From: Actinomycetota bacterium
GTDB lineage: Bacteria; Actinomycetota; Actinomycetes; Streptosporangiales; Streptosporangiaceae
DNA: 28,719 bases
Reading direction: 5' to 3'
Assembly: GCA_003140115.1 (NCBI GenBank)
Contig: PLIQ01000438.1
Location: forward strand, 1 to 28,719
Shown: positions 1 to 8,060 of the stretch, piece by piece
Numbering within the stretch: the stretch's first letter is position 1
Layout: each line of letters begins with the position of its first letter
Notes under the pieces: model-generated
Seen by the model: the letters and a program-made list of their open reading frames with translations, nothing else
Databases searched by the model: none
What the model was told of the DNA's origin: nothing
Translations under genes and position numbers: made by a program

Positions 1-250
1 GGACGAGATCGCCAAGGAGGCCAACAACTCCGTCTACGGCCTGGGCGCCGGGATCTGGACCAGGGACATCTCCAAGGCCCACGCCCTGGCCAAGAAGCTC
101 CGGGCCGGGACCGTCTGGATCAACTGCTACAACGTCTTCGACGCGTCCCTGCCGTTCGGCGGGTACAAGCAGTCTGGCTGGGGCCGTGAGATGGGCCACG
201 CGGCCCTCGAGGCCTACACCGAGGTCAAGGCGGTAACCGCCCAGTTGTAG
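1..250 (+). CDS. Aldehyde dehydrogenase, C-terminal fragment (5' end outside window)
   Basis: This is the last 82 codons of an NAD(P)-dependent aldehyde dehydrogenase, which oxidises an aldehyde to the carboxylate; the open frame enters from the left edge and ends at TAG 248-250. The visible residues carry the family's C-terminal signature: NNSVYGLGAGIWT, then the AGTVWINCYN strand, then PFGGYKQSGWGREMG, followed by ALEAYTEVKAV near the end. The catalytic Cys and Glu lie upstream of the window, so the substrate cannot be read. Oxidation of acetaldehyde released by the PhnX-like hydrolase at 20208-20876 would be one possible use, but the genes are 20 kb apart and that link is speculation. Confidence 0.93.
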   Translation, partial: DEIAKEANNSVYGLGAGIWTRDISKAHALAKKLRAGTVWINCYNVFDASLPFGGYKQSGWGREMGHAALEAYTEVKAVTAQL

Positions 251-260
251 ACATTCCCGA

Positions 261-293
261 AACGGGGGGCCGTCCTTAGGACGGCTCCCCGTT
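261..293 (+). terminator. Strong hairpin terminator after the aldehyde dehydrogenase
   Basis: Arms 261-275 and 279-293 pair over all 15 positions (one G-U wobble) around a TTA loop. The hairpin starts 10 bases after the stop codon. There is no T-tract, as is common for actinobacterial terminators. Confidence 0.85.
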
Positions 294-372
294 CGCTGCA
301 CCAGTAACGTCTGACACTCCGCACTCGCCTTGGCATCTGTCTCTGGCATATGGGGCCGGTGCGGGCCTGCTG

Positions 373-1023
373 TTACCGGAGCGGTTCAGCCGCTGCTGCC
401 GGGAGCCGGGCTGCCGATCCGGCTATGACCAGGGCCCACCCGATGGCGATCCTCGGCCTGCGCCGCTGCACGGCCCGGGCCACCCAGGGGACATAGAACA
501 CGACGGTATAGGATTCGCTGGCGATCGCGAGCACCGTCAGCCGCCGCGGGTGGCGCAGGCCCCACCACACGCCGAGGACCATCCCCACGGCAGTGGATGC
601 AAGTTTGTACTGGGGGGTGCCCGTGGCCTTGAACAAGGGGGCGGCCCGCGATAGGTAGCGGTTTAGGCGGCGGGCCGCGGGTGTCGGCGTCCGGACGGCA
701 GCCGGGGTCTTGGTGCCAGGCTCTGGCAGCGCTCCCTCCCTTTGCAGCCGCTGCATGTTCTGCTCCATGTTCTGTCGCACCTCGGCCGGGGTCGGTGCTT
801 CCGTGCCCAGGCCCCACGCCACCAGCCCGTAGCCAGCAGCGCTCGTCCACGCGGCCAGGGCCCGCCGCCGGCGCCCGGCGGCCCAGTGCCCGGCCCCGAC
901 GGCGGCCTGGGTAACAACCGGGACGACCGGGCCCACCCATCCGAGCACCCCCGAGGGCCTGGCCCCATCCAGAATGGGCAAGCCCATCCGCAGCACCTGG
1001 GCCCAGCTGTTATCACTAGCCAT
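373..1023 (-). CDS. Hypothetical multi-spanning membrane protein
   Basis: I do not recognise a family. The 216-residue product from ATG 1023 has about five hydrophobic stretches: near GVLGWVGPVVPVV, the alanine-rich segment after the RRRR cluster, YKLASTAVGMVLGVWWGL, LTVLAIASESYTVVFYVPWVA, and IAIGWALVIAGSAA. Between the second and third lies a polar, Gln-rich linker (RQNMEQNMQRLQREG). The frame stays open upstream to a TTG at 1095, but ATG 1023 gives a more natural N-terminus. No convincing ribosome site is visible for either start. An opposite-strand frame (742-1464) overlaps it and is Pro/Arg-rich in the way of a shadow frame. The hydrophobic pattern is the main reason for preferring this strand. 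Confidence 0.5.
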   Translation of the reverse strand: MASDNSWAQVLRMGLPILDGARPSGVLGWVGPVVPVVTQAAVGAGHWAAGRRRRALAAWTSAAGYGLVAWGLGTEAPTPAEVRQNMEQNMQRLQREGALPEPGTKTPAAVRTPTPAARRLNRYLSRAAPLFKATGTPQYKLASTAVGMVLGVWWGLRHPRRLTVLAIASESYTVVFYVPWVARAVQRRRPRIAIGWALVIAGSAARLPAAAAEPLR

Positions 1024-1193
1024 CCCGGCATTGTCGCCCAGACGGCGTGTGTGTGCCAAGCTCCCGGGCTGCCACGGGGCCTTCGGCGCCGCCAAGGACT
1101 GCTGTCTGTCCTGGTGATCCGGCCTGGGTCCGCCTCAGCGCCCCATCGCGGCGGCGCTCACCGTCGCCGGTATGACGACCGTCTCGCCGCTGG

Positions 1194-3098
1194 TCACACC
1201 AGACGTGTCGTATCACCTGGAGTGCCAGTAACTGCTGACTCCGACCAGACCGACACGGCCCTCCGGTCGGTCTCCACCCGGCAGGCGGCGCCGACGCTGA
1301 GGTCGGGCACCTCGAGGGTCCGGGCTCGGAGCTCGATACCGGAGGACAACAACACCACCACCTCCACGGTGCGGCCTAGGTCGATGATGTCGGTCACCCG
1401 CCCGGGGCCGAGGTCGACGGTCGGCCCGTTGCCGCCCGACGGCGACGGTCCCGGCCGGACCTGAACGGCTTCGGGCGGCACCTGCCACAGCAGCCGAGCG
1501 CCGGCCGGCAGACCCGTAGCAAGGCCGACCGGAACACCGCCACCTGGGACGCCGGGGCCGAGGTCCCGGCCGGTGAGCAGCACGCCGTCGGCACCGGCCT
1601 CGCCCTCGAAGAGGTTGTCGATGCCGAGCAGGCGACCGATCTTGGCCGAAGCGGGGCGCTGGTACACGTCGCGGCAACTCCCGGACTGGAGTACCTGCCC
1701 GTCGCTCACGACCATGATTTCGTCGGCCAGCATCGCCGCCTCCTCCGGGTCGTGGGTGACCAGGACCGTAGAGAGGTTGACCTCGCGCTGCAGGCGGCGC
1801 AGCTCCCGCCGTAGCTCGGCCCGTACCGGGGCGTCCAGCGCGGAAAACGGCTCGTCGAGCAGCACCACCCGAGGATCCCCGGCGAGCGCTCGGGCCAGGC
1901 TGACCCGCTGGCGCTGCCCACCGGAGAGCTGCTCCGGCAGCCGGTCGAGGAGGCCGTCGAGGTGGAGGGTCTGCAGCCACCAGGCGGCCCGGGCTGGATC
2001 CGCGTCGACGCCGAAGACCGCCTGCTGCCAGACCGTGCGTCCGGGCATCAGGCCGAAGCCCTGGGGGACGTAGCCGACCCGGCGCCGCTCGGGTGCGGTG
2101 CGGCTCACGTCGACATCGCCGTAGGTCACGGTCCCGGCGTCCGGCCCGAGCAGCCCGGCGAGGACCCGCAGCGTAACCGACTTGCCCGAGCCTGACGGTC
2201 CCACGACCGCCAGGCGGTGGGCGCCTTCGGGGTGCGCCACCCGCAGGCGGAACGTCCCGACGGTGACGTCGATGTCGAAGCCCACCGGGGCCAGCGGAGT
2301 CGGCACGGGAGCGAGCGGCGCCGGGATCAGTCGGCGCCGGACGCGGGCCGGGCGCCGCACGCGGACCGCGGCGATCGCCAGCACGGCGACGCCGAAGGCG
2401 AGGATCGTCGGGGCTTCGGCCAGCGACAGTGGCCCGGAGGAGAACAGGTTGTCGACGTAGACCGGGAGGCTGTAGGGGTGGTAGGCGAGGACCACGGTCG
2501 TGCCGTACTCCCCGAAGGCCCGCAGCCACATGAGAATCGCCCCGGTCCGGAGGCCCTCCGACGCGGCGGGCACGTCGACGCGGAGAAACCGAGCCAGCGG
2601 ACCGTGGCCGAGGGTGGCGGCGACGTCGCCCAGGGACGGGTCGACGGCACGGAAGGCGCTGCGGGCCACGACGACCAGGAACGGTAGGGAGACGAACGAC
2701 TGGGCGATGACGACCCCGTACATCGTCTGGGTGAGCCGCTCTCCCGACAGCTGGCCGAGGAACGTGTACGGGCCGACGATGTAGACCAGCAGGATGCCGC
2801 AGATGAGCGGCGGTACGGCCAGCGGGAGCTGGACGACCACGCCCACCGCCGAGGACAGCCACCCTCGGCGGTGGGCCAGGACGTACGCCAACGGGATGCC
2901 GGTCACCACTCCGATCAGCACCGAGATGGTGGCGCCCGCGACCGACACCCACAAGGCCGACCAGAGTCCAGGGTCGTTCCAGCCTTCACCGTGCCCACCG
3001 ATGACGCGGTAGACGAACGCCCCGACCGGATATGCCAGGTAGAGGACCAGCAGGACGCCGAGCCCGCGCAGCAGGCGCGGCGCCCCGCCAGGGGTCAC
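1194..3098 (-). CDS. Molybdate/tungstate-type ABC transporter, permease fused to ATPase
   Basis: One 634-residue polypeptide joins the two membrane-transport components that are usually separate (ModB/WtpB plus ModC/WtpC). Residues 10-245 hold about six membrane segments with an EAA-type loop (ATLGHGPLARFLRVDVP, 161-177). A short Pro-rich linker leads to an ATPase: Walker A GPSGSGKS (300-307), Q-loop YVPQGFG, signature LSGGQRQR (390-397), Walker B VVLLDEP (410-416) and H-loop VLVTHD. The C-terminal 130 residues look like a TOBE/MOP-type oxyanion-sensing module. It starts at GTG 3098, whose codon overlaps the TGA of the upstream binding-protein gene (GTGA), so the two are translationally coupled. 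A homodimer would give a complete importer. The substrate is inferred from the partner lipoprotein. Confidence 0.88.
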   Translation of the reverse strand: MTPGGAPRLLRGLGVLLVLYLAYPVGAFVYRVIGGHGEGWNDPGLWSALWVSVAGATISVLIGVVTGIPLAYVLAHRRGWLSSAVGVVVQLPLAVPPLICGILLVYIVGPYTFLGQLSGERLTQTMYGVVIAQSFVSLPFLVVVARSAFRAVDPSLGDVAATLGHGPLARFLRVDVPAASEGLRTGAILMWLRAFGEYGTTVVLAYHPYSLPVYVDNLFSSGPLSLAEAPTILAFGVAVLAIAAVRVRRPARVRRRLIPAPLAPVPTPLAPVGFDIDVTVGTFRLRVAHPEGAHRLAVVGPSGSGKSVTLRVLAGLLGPDAGTVTYGDVDVSRTAPERRRVGYVPQGFGLMPGRTVWQQAVFGVDADPARAAWWLQTLHLDGLLDRLPEQLSGGQRQRVSLARALAGDPRVVLLDEPFSALDAPVRAELRRELRRLQREVNLSTVLVTHDPEEAAMLADEIMVVSDGQVLQSGSCRDVYQRPASAKIGRLLGIDNLFEGEAGADGVLLTGRDLGPGVPGGGVPVGLATGLPAGARLLWQVPPEAVQVRPGPSPSGGNGPTVDLGPGRVTDIIDLGRTVEVVVLLSSGIELRARTLEVPDLSVGAACRVETDRRAVSVWSESAVTGTPGDTTRLV

Positions 3099-4039
3099 GA
3101 GTTAAACAGGCTCGTGAGACCGCTCGGCACGCCGGAACCGGTCACCGTCGCCGGCGAGACGATGTCGAAGTTGTCAGCCTTCATCTCGGCTTGACCGGTG
3201 GGGCCGAGGAGGAACTTGATGAAGGCCTCGGCCGCAGCCAGGTGGGGGGCCTTGTTGACCAGCGTGATCGTGTAGTCGCCGGCGAGGCTGGTGCCGGTGA
3301 GCATCACGAAGGGGCTGTCCTGGGAGTTGGCGTCGGCCTCGTACATGAACGCACCGTCGAGCTGTCCGGTCTGGATGTCGGCCTCTTCAGGATCTTCCGA
3401 GTAGACGTCCGACGTCTCGGTCGCGAGCGTCTTCAGCGCCGGGAGATTCTGCGCCGTCGCCGTCTCCTCGAGGGCCTTGACGGCCAGCACGCCGCCGGGG
3501 TCCTGGGTCGGGTCGGTCCGCCCGAGGCGGAACCCGGGCAGGGTGATCACCTTGTACCACGGCATGGTCTGCAGGTCCTTGGCGAACTTGCTCTTGGGGT
3601 AGTACCCAAGGACCTCCGGCGACGAGGCGAAGGCCGCGTACCACGAGACCCAGTTACCGTTCGCGCTGCCCTCAAGGGTGGTGTCCACCGCTGGCGAGGC
3701 ACTGACGAAGACGTCGGCGACCGCGACCCCGTTCTTGATATCAGCCGCGAGGGTCCCCGATCCGTGCGAGGTGTCGACCAGCGTGTAGCCGGTCGCGGTG
3801 TGGAACGCCGGTCCGACCGACTTGGTCATCAAGGTGTCGAGGGACCCAGCGGAGAACACGTCGACGTCGCCACTCGGCAAAGCGCTCTTAGAGCTGGCAG
3901 GCGCGGAGCTGGCAGGCGCGGAACTGGAGGACGTGGTGCTGGAAGAGGCGCTGCTGCTGCATCCCGTAGCCAGCGCGGTGCAGGTTATGGCGAGCAGAGC
4001 GAGAAGAGGCGCTCTTTTCCTGGTCAACAGAGGGATCAT
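3095..4039 (-). CDS. wtpA: Molybdate/tungstate-binding lipoprotein, WtpA-type
   Basis: This is an extracellular solute-binding lipoprotein (314 residues) for the fused importer that follows it. From ATG 4039 the N-terminus reads as a lipoprotein signal: basic MIPLLTRKR, a hydrophobic core, lipobox LATGC, then a Ser/Ala-rich tether. Features of the archaeal-type ModA/WtpA family are visible: VFSAGSLDTL, the SHGSGTLA loop, ADVFVSASP, the diagnostic GRTDPTQDPGG motif (the region that supplies an Asp ligand in WtpA), and an acidic EDPEEAD before GQLDGAFMYEAD. It ends in EAFIKFLLGPTGQ, typical of this fold. A longer frame to 4129 would bury the signal peptide, so ATG 4039 is preferred; an AAGG lies upstream of it. 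Molybdate versus tungstate cannot be decided from sequence. Confidence 0.85.
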   Translation of the reverse strand: MIPLLTRKRAPLLALLAITCTALATGCSSSASSSTTSSSSAPASSAPASSKSALPSGDVDVFSAGSLDTLMTKSVGPAFHTATGYTLVDTSHGSGTLAADIKNGVAVADVFVSASPAVDTTLEGSANGNWVSWYAAFASSPEVLGYYPKSKFAKDLQTMPWYKVITLPGFRLGRTDPTQDPGGVLAVKALEETATAQNLPALKTLATETSDVYSEDPEEADIQTGQLDGAFMYEADANSQDSPFVMLTGTSLAGDYTITLVNKAPHLAAAEAFIKFLLGPTGQAEMKADNFDIVSPATVTGSGVPSGLTSLFNS

Positions 4040-4062
4040 TCCCAGAACCTTGCCACTGTTAG

Positions 4063-4075
4063 TTGCGCTACGCAA
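4063..4075. promoter_or_regulatory. Inverted repeat upstream of the wtpA gene
   Basis: TTGCG-CTA-CGCAA is a perfect 5-3-5 inverted repeat lying 24-36 bases upstream of the wtpA start, in the divergent region shared with the AAA+ gene. It does not resemble the classical ModE site. It could be an operator or a leader hairpin. Confidence 0.35.
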
Positions 4076-4185
4076 GGAACCGAGACACGCCGTGAGAGGC
4101 TGGTTGTGATTTCTTAGCCCAAACGACACTTAACGCGGTGAAACTCTGTTGGCAGTGCCTCCGCCCACCGGGCATTGTTAATCAG

Positions 4186-5697
4186 ATGAGCATCCCCGAT
4201 TCTCCGCCCGTGCCGGACTTTGACGACCTGCGCGGGCTGGCTCGCGGTCTGCGGCTGCTCGTCGAGGTCGGGGCCAGGACGCTGGCCGAGGACGCGGGCC
4301 CCTCTGAGGTCGCCGTCCGTGTAATCGCGCACCTCGGCTGCGAGCTGTCCGCCGTGGTACAGGTCACCGAGCGGTTTCCGTCCTGGGAGAACGTGAACAT
4401 CCAGCGGGGCGTCGACGCCTACCTGGCAGCACAGCACACTCAGCCGGACTGGTTCGGCGCGGCAGGGATCGGCCACCGTCCGCACGAGGACATGCTGTCG
4501 TTGATCAACATGCCCGCTCATTTCGGGTCGCTCCGCATGATGGGCGGCGGAGTCCGGGTTGGGCCCGCCGGTGACCTGCGAGCCGGGGCCGCCAGCTACG
4601 GCACGGCCCCGGTCGGGCCGCAGGAGAACACCGAGGTCGTGACGTTCGGACTGGTGACGACGACGGCGCCGGACGGCACGCCGGTGGTGATCGGCCTCCG
4701 TGACGAAAGCCGGTTCGGCCCGCCCTTCTGTAACCTCGAGATACTCGCGGCCGACCAGGCCGCCGCCACCGCGACCCGCGACGAGATCGAGCGGTTGATA
4801 CGCGCGCACGATGTGTTCCGCGGTCAGGTGCTCAGCTTTAGTGCGAGCGAGCACCATGGCAACGAACTCGTCACGTTCCTGCCCCGGCCCGTGATCGCGG
4901 CACAGGAGGTGGTCCTGCCCGAGGGCGTGCTGGAGAACATCGAGCGGCACGTCATCGGTGTCGCCGAGTGGTCGCGGGAACTGCTGGACGCCGGCCAGCA
5001 TCTCAAGCGTGGTCTGCTCCTGCACGGCCCGCCGGGAACCGGCAAGACGCACACCATCCGGTTCTTGACCGGCCGGCTGACCAGCAGCACGATCATCTTG
5101 CTCACCGGCCGGTCCATTCGCTTCATCGACCAGGCCGCCGCCCTGGCCCGGCGTCTGCAGCCGTCGATGGTGGTGCTGGAAGACGTCGATCTGGTCGCTA
5201 CCGACCGCGATCTCGCCCAGGACGGAAACCCGCTGCTGTTCTCTCTCCTCGACGCGATGGACGGGGTCGGCGCCGACGCCGACGTGACGTTCGCGCTGAC
5301 TACCAACCGGGCTGACATCCTCGAGACGGCGCTGGCCGACCGTCCGGGGCGAGTCGACCTGGCGATCGAGATTCCGCGGCCCGACGCGCGGTGCCGCCTG
5401 CGCCTGCTCCGGGTCTATGCGCGTGACCTGGCTATAGACGCTGACCTCGACGAGGTGGCCGCGGGCTGCGAAGGCGTCACCGCGTCCTTCATCAAGGAGC
5501 TGATCAGGCGGACCGTACTGGTGTCGTTGCGCGCCGGGGAACGCCCGCCGGTACTGCGCGACGCCCACTTCGCTGAGGTTCTCACCGAGATGAGTAGCGA
5601 GCATCACGCGCTGACCCGCGCCCTGCTCGGCGCGGGTCCTGACGGCGGGGAGTCTGGGGTCACCGAGCACGCACAGCGAGGAAGGAAGATCCGCTAA
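4186..5697 (+). CDS. AAA+ ATPase of unknown role
   Basis: This 503-residue protein has a single classical AAA module in its second half: Walker A GPPGTGKT (281-288), Walker B MVVLEDVD (328-335), sensor-1 TTNRAD (about 372-377), and an arginine-finger segment DRPGRVD (385-391), followed by a helical lid. The first 250 residues match no domain I recognise. They are acidic and predicted soluble, with no transmembrane segment or coiled coil. Such proteins use ATP to remodel a partner, but nothing nearby names the partner. ATG 4186 (MSIPDSPPVPDFDD) is chosen over an in-frame GTG at 4138, whose extra Cys-rich 16 residues look non-coding. The gene is divergent from wtpA and converges on the DUF1206 gene 47 bases downstream. 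Confidence 0.85.
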   Translation: MSIPDSPPVPDFDDLRGLARGLRLLVEVGARTLAEDAGPSEVAVRVIAHLGCELSAVVQVTERFPSWENVNIQRGVDAYLAAQHTQPDWFGAAGIGHRPHEDMLSLINMPAHFGSLRMMGGGVRVGPAGDLRAGAASYGTAPVGPQENTEVVTFGLVTTTAPDGTPVVIGLRDESRFGPPFCNLEILAADQAAATATRDEIERLIRAHDVFRGQVLSFSASEHHGNELVTFLPRPVIAAQEVVLPEGVLENIERHVIGVAEWSRELLDAGQHLKRGLLLHGPPGTGKTHTIRFLTGRLTSSTIILLTGRSIRFIDQAAALARRLQPSMVVLEDVDLVATDRDLAQDGNPLLFSLLDAMDGVGADADVTFALTTNRADILETALADRPGRVDLAIEIPRPDARCRLRLLRVYARDLAIDADLDEVAAGCEGVTASFIKELIRRTVLVSLRAGERPPVLRDAHFAEVLTEMSSEHHALTRALLGAGPDGGESGVTEHAQRGRKIR

Positions 5698-5744
5698 TGC
5701 CGCATATCTGGCAGGCACTTGCTGGAACCGGTGCCGCGCTTGTG

Positions 5745-6587
5745 TTACAGCCGGACCCACTTGGCTTCGCAGCAGGAGAACAGGCCGAACATAATCAGGC
5801 CGATCGCGACGAGCAGCAGAAGCCACGGCCCGAGCGGCGTGGCGGCCAGCGCGCGCAGCGAGGAGTCGATGCCCTTGGCCTGCTCAGGCTGCGCGTCGAC
5901 GGCCGCCACCACGAGGAAGATGCCCGAGGTCACGAACACGATGCCGCGGGCGATCCCGCCGTACCGGCCGAGCCATTCGACCACCCGCCGACTGCGGCGC
6001 CGCATCTGCCCGAGTTCCAGGTCACGGCGGAACTCCTTGCGCCAGGCCTGGTAGGCCAGATAGAGGCCGCCGCCGATGAAGGCGAGACCGATCACGACCA
6101 CCAGGGCCTGACCGCCCGGGTACTTCAGGAGCGTCGCGGTCAGGTCGACGGACTGGGCGTCGCTGGACTTCGGGCTGCCCTCGCCGAGCGCGTACTTAAG
6201 GACGCCGTAGGCGATGACGGCGTAGATGACGGCACGGGCGAACGCGGACAGCCTCTTGCTGGCCTTGGTGTTGCCCGAACCCGGCGCGCCGTAGAGCGCC
6301 TCGCAGAGCCGCCACAGCGCCATGCCGATGAACCCGACGACCAGCAGCCACAGCAGGACGCCGCCCACCGGGGTGGAGCTGATGGAATGCAGCGCGCCGG
6401 TCCGGTCGGCCTGCTGGCGGGAGCGGCCGAAGGCGACCTGGACGGCGATCCAGCCGACGATGACGTACATAACGCCGCGCGCCGCCAGCCCGGCCCGGGC
6501 CAGCCACCGCAGCGCCTCACTGTTCGCGGCCCGTCGGCCGGAGCGAGCGCTCCGCCGGCCGCTGCGCCGCGCTGTCCGGGTGACCAA
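5745..6587 (-). CDS. DUF1206 membrane protein
   Basis: This is a 280-residue integral membrane protein with the three-fold repeat of the DUF1206 family: WLARAGLAARGVMYVIVGW, then the SAFARAVIYAVIAYGV segment, then WLGRYGGIARGIVFVTSG. Each repeat is followed by a second hydrophobic helix, giving about six membrane spans with a very basic cytoplasmic N-terminus (RRSGRRSARSGRR). The function of the family is unknown. The start is a TTG at 6587, supported by a GAGGAG ribosome site six bases upstream; no ATG or GTG fits better. It lies downstream of, and is probably transcribed separately from, the ANTAR gene about 105 bases upstream. Confidence 0.85.
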   Translation of the reverse strand: MVTRTARRSGRRSARSGRRAANSEALRWLARAGLAARGVMYVIVGWIAVQVAFGRSRQQADRTGALHSISSTPVGGVLLWLLVVGFIGMALWRLCEALYGAPGSGNTKASKRLSAFARAVIYAVIAYGVLKYALGEGSPKSSDAQSVDLTATLLKYPGGQALVVVIGLAFIGGGLYLAYQAWRKEFRRDLELGQMRRRSRRVVEWLGRYGGIARGIVFVTSGIFLVVAAVDAQPEQAKGIDSSLRALAATPLGPWLLLLVAIGLIMFGLFSCCEAKWVRL

Positions 6588-6692
6588 CGTGCACTCCTCT
6601 CCTCGGGCGTCTTACGGCCTAGCCGCCTCACCACTTCCCCGGGAGCGGACTCCTATGCCAAACGCGGCAGCCCGATGGGCCGACGGGGAGGG

Positions 6693-7400
6693 TCAGCTAT
6701 CGCGGACGGCGCCGCGCACCAGTTCGGTCGCGACGACCGCGATCTTGCGGCGCTCGGCCCGGGCCTGCGCCCGGATCTGCTCGTAGGCGGCCTGCGCGGA
6801 AAGTCCCTGCTGGCCGATGAGCACACCCTTGGCCTGCTCGATGATGGCCCGGGAGTTCAACGCGCCCTGCAGCTGCGTGGCCAGCACCGTCTGCTGCTCG
6901 CCCATCATCATGCTCGCGATGAGCAGGGCGGCGAGGTCGGTGAAGGCCAGCAGGGCCAGTTCCGCCTCGGCGGACCACGGATGCTGCTCCCGCGACAGCA
7001 CCGCCACCACTCCGATGGCGTCCTGGTTGTAGGGGATGGGGCTGGCTAGCACGGCACGGACGCCCCGGTCCACCGCGGCCCGGTTGAAGGAGGGCCAGCG
7101 CGGGTCCGAGGCCAGATCATCGGCCCCCACCAGCACCTTGTCGTCGAACGCCGTGATGCACGGGCCCTCCTGGTGGACGATCTGCAGCTCCTCCAGGTGC
7201 CGGACCCGGTCATCGGAGACCGCCGCGTTGCGCAAGTGGTGCTCGGCGTCGGCCAGCATCAGACCCGCGCCGTCCACGGAGAAAATCGCGTGGGTCGTCT
7301 GCACGATCTGGTGCATCGCCTCGTCGACTCGCATCTCACCGAAGCGCAGCCGGCCGAGCTCCTTCAGGGCGTGACGTACATCCTGCGGCGTGACGGTCAT
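6693..7400 (-). CDS. GAF-ANTAR transcription antitermination regulator
   Basis: This 235-residue cytoplasmic regulator has an N-terminal GAF sensor domain (about 25-160; GAGLMLADAEHHLRNAAVSD and VLASPIPY are recognisable) and a C-terminal ANTAR RNA-binding domain (about 172-228; LQGALNSRAIIEQAKGVL, then LSAQAAYEQIR and a final helix). ANTAR proteins bind paired hairpins in nascent RNA and prevent termination; the GAF ligand is unknown. ATG 7400 has an AGGAG site five bases upstream. The STAS gene ends 13 bases before it on the same strand, so the two form one operon, a common actinobacterial pairing of signal-regulated antitermination with an anti-anti-sigma-like protein. Confidence 0.92.
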   Translation of the reverse strand: MTVTPQDVRHALKELGRLRFGEMRVDEAMHQIVQTTHAIFSVDGAGLMLADAEHHLRNAAVSDDRVRHLEELQIVHQEGPCITAFDDKVLVGADDLASDPRWPSFNRAAVDRGVRAVLASPIPYNQDAIGVVAVLSREQHPWSAEAELALLAFTDLAALLIASMMMGEQQTVLATQLQGALNSRAIIEQAKGVLIGQQGLSAQAAYEQIRAQARAERRKIAVVATELVRGAVRDS

Positions 7401-7413
7401 GCTCGCTCCTAGG

Positions 7414-7800
7414 TCATCCCTCGATCTCGCAGCTGGCGTCGAGTCCGGTTAGCTCCAGAACCCGCCGGACCGCCCGGCTGGGGTGCCGGATAACCGTACG
7501 CCTGCCCTCGGGCAGGAACTGGCCCGCGCTGACGATCAGGCGCGCGGTGCCGCAATCGATGAAGCCGGTACCGGCTAGATCCACGATGAGCCGCCGCGGC
7601 CTGGTGCGCAGGATCGCCGACAGCTGCTCGGCCAGCACTGGTCTGGTGGTGAGATCCAGCTCACCGCTGATCACCATCGTGGCCGTCTCCTGTCTCACAT
7701 CCACCTCGATCACCACCTGTATTCCCGGCGGGCCGGCCGAACCGCGGGCGGGCGGGTCAGGACGGGCAGGCGGGTCGGAAGAAGATGAGAGCCACGTCAT
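7414..7800 (-). CDS. STAS-domain protein (anti-sigma factor antagonist-like)
   Basis: This 128-residue protein has a Pro/Ser-rich N-terminal tail of about 35 residues and a STAS domain (VVIEVDVRQETATMVISGELDL...LIVDLAGTGFID...). Canonical antagonists are switched by phosphorylation of a Ser in a DSSG-type loop; here the loop reads FIDCGTARLI, with Cys-Gly at those places. Regulation by the usual serine kinase is therefore doubtful, although Thr in the loop remains. ATG 7800 is chosen because GGGG lies five bases upstream; an in-frame TTG at 7815 is the alternative. It is the first gene of the operon with the ANTAR regulator. Confidence 0.82.
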   Translation of the reverse strand: MTWLSSSSDPPARPDPPARGSAGPPGIQVVIEVDVRQETATMVISGELDLTTRPVLAEQLSAILRTRPRRLIVDLAGTGFIDCGTARLIVSAGQFLPEGRRTVIRHPSRAVRRVLELTGLDASCEIEG

Positions 7801-8060
7801 GAGAACCCCACTCAACGGCAGCGGCCAGGGCTCGAGCCGACTGCTGTCAGGAGGCCTCTTCCTACGATCCAGGAAGACGCGGAGCCAGTACCGGCTTGGC
7901 GGCGGGCCGCGGGCGTCTAGGCGGCATCATGATCTGATCCAGTATGCCTCATGCGGCCGGCCCGCAGAGCCGAATGGCCGGTCCGCGGCGCGGATACGCC
8001 CCGCGCCTACGGGTCCGCCCGGGTCCGCTGGCCCGGGGAGTGTCTGTCAGGGTTGTTGTC
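7801..8060. other. Intergenic region between STAS and phosphatase genes
   Basis: This divergent, roughly 260-base spacer holds short perfect palindromes GAGGCCTC (7851-7858) and ATCATGAT (7926-7933). I see no promoter pair I would defend and no small gene with a ribosome site. Confidence 0.4.

Noticed and set aside
742..1464. + strand frame overlapping the hypothetical membrane protein and the fusion transporter end
   Set aside because: It crosses two - strand genes and is Pro/Arg/Ser-rich with no ribosome site.
4186..5697. Proteasomal ATPase (Mpa/ARC) reading of the AAA+ gene
   Set aside because: There is no N-terminal coiled coil, no OB domains and no C-terminal proteasome-docking motif.
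5698..5744. Possible terminator GGCAC...GTGCC between convergent genes
   Set aside because: Only five base pairs around a 12-base loop; too weak to list.
4114..5826. 570-codon frame on the - strand opposite the AAA+ gene
   Set aside because: The + strand product has intact Walker motifs; the opposite frame has none and is Arg/Gln/Val-rich like other shadows.
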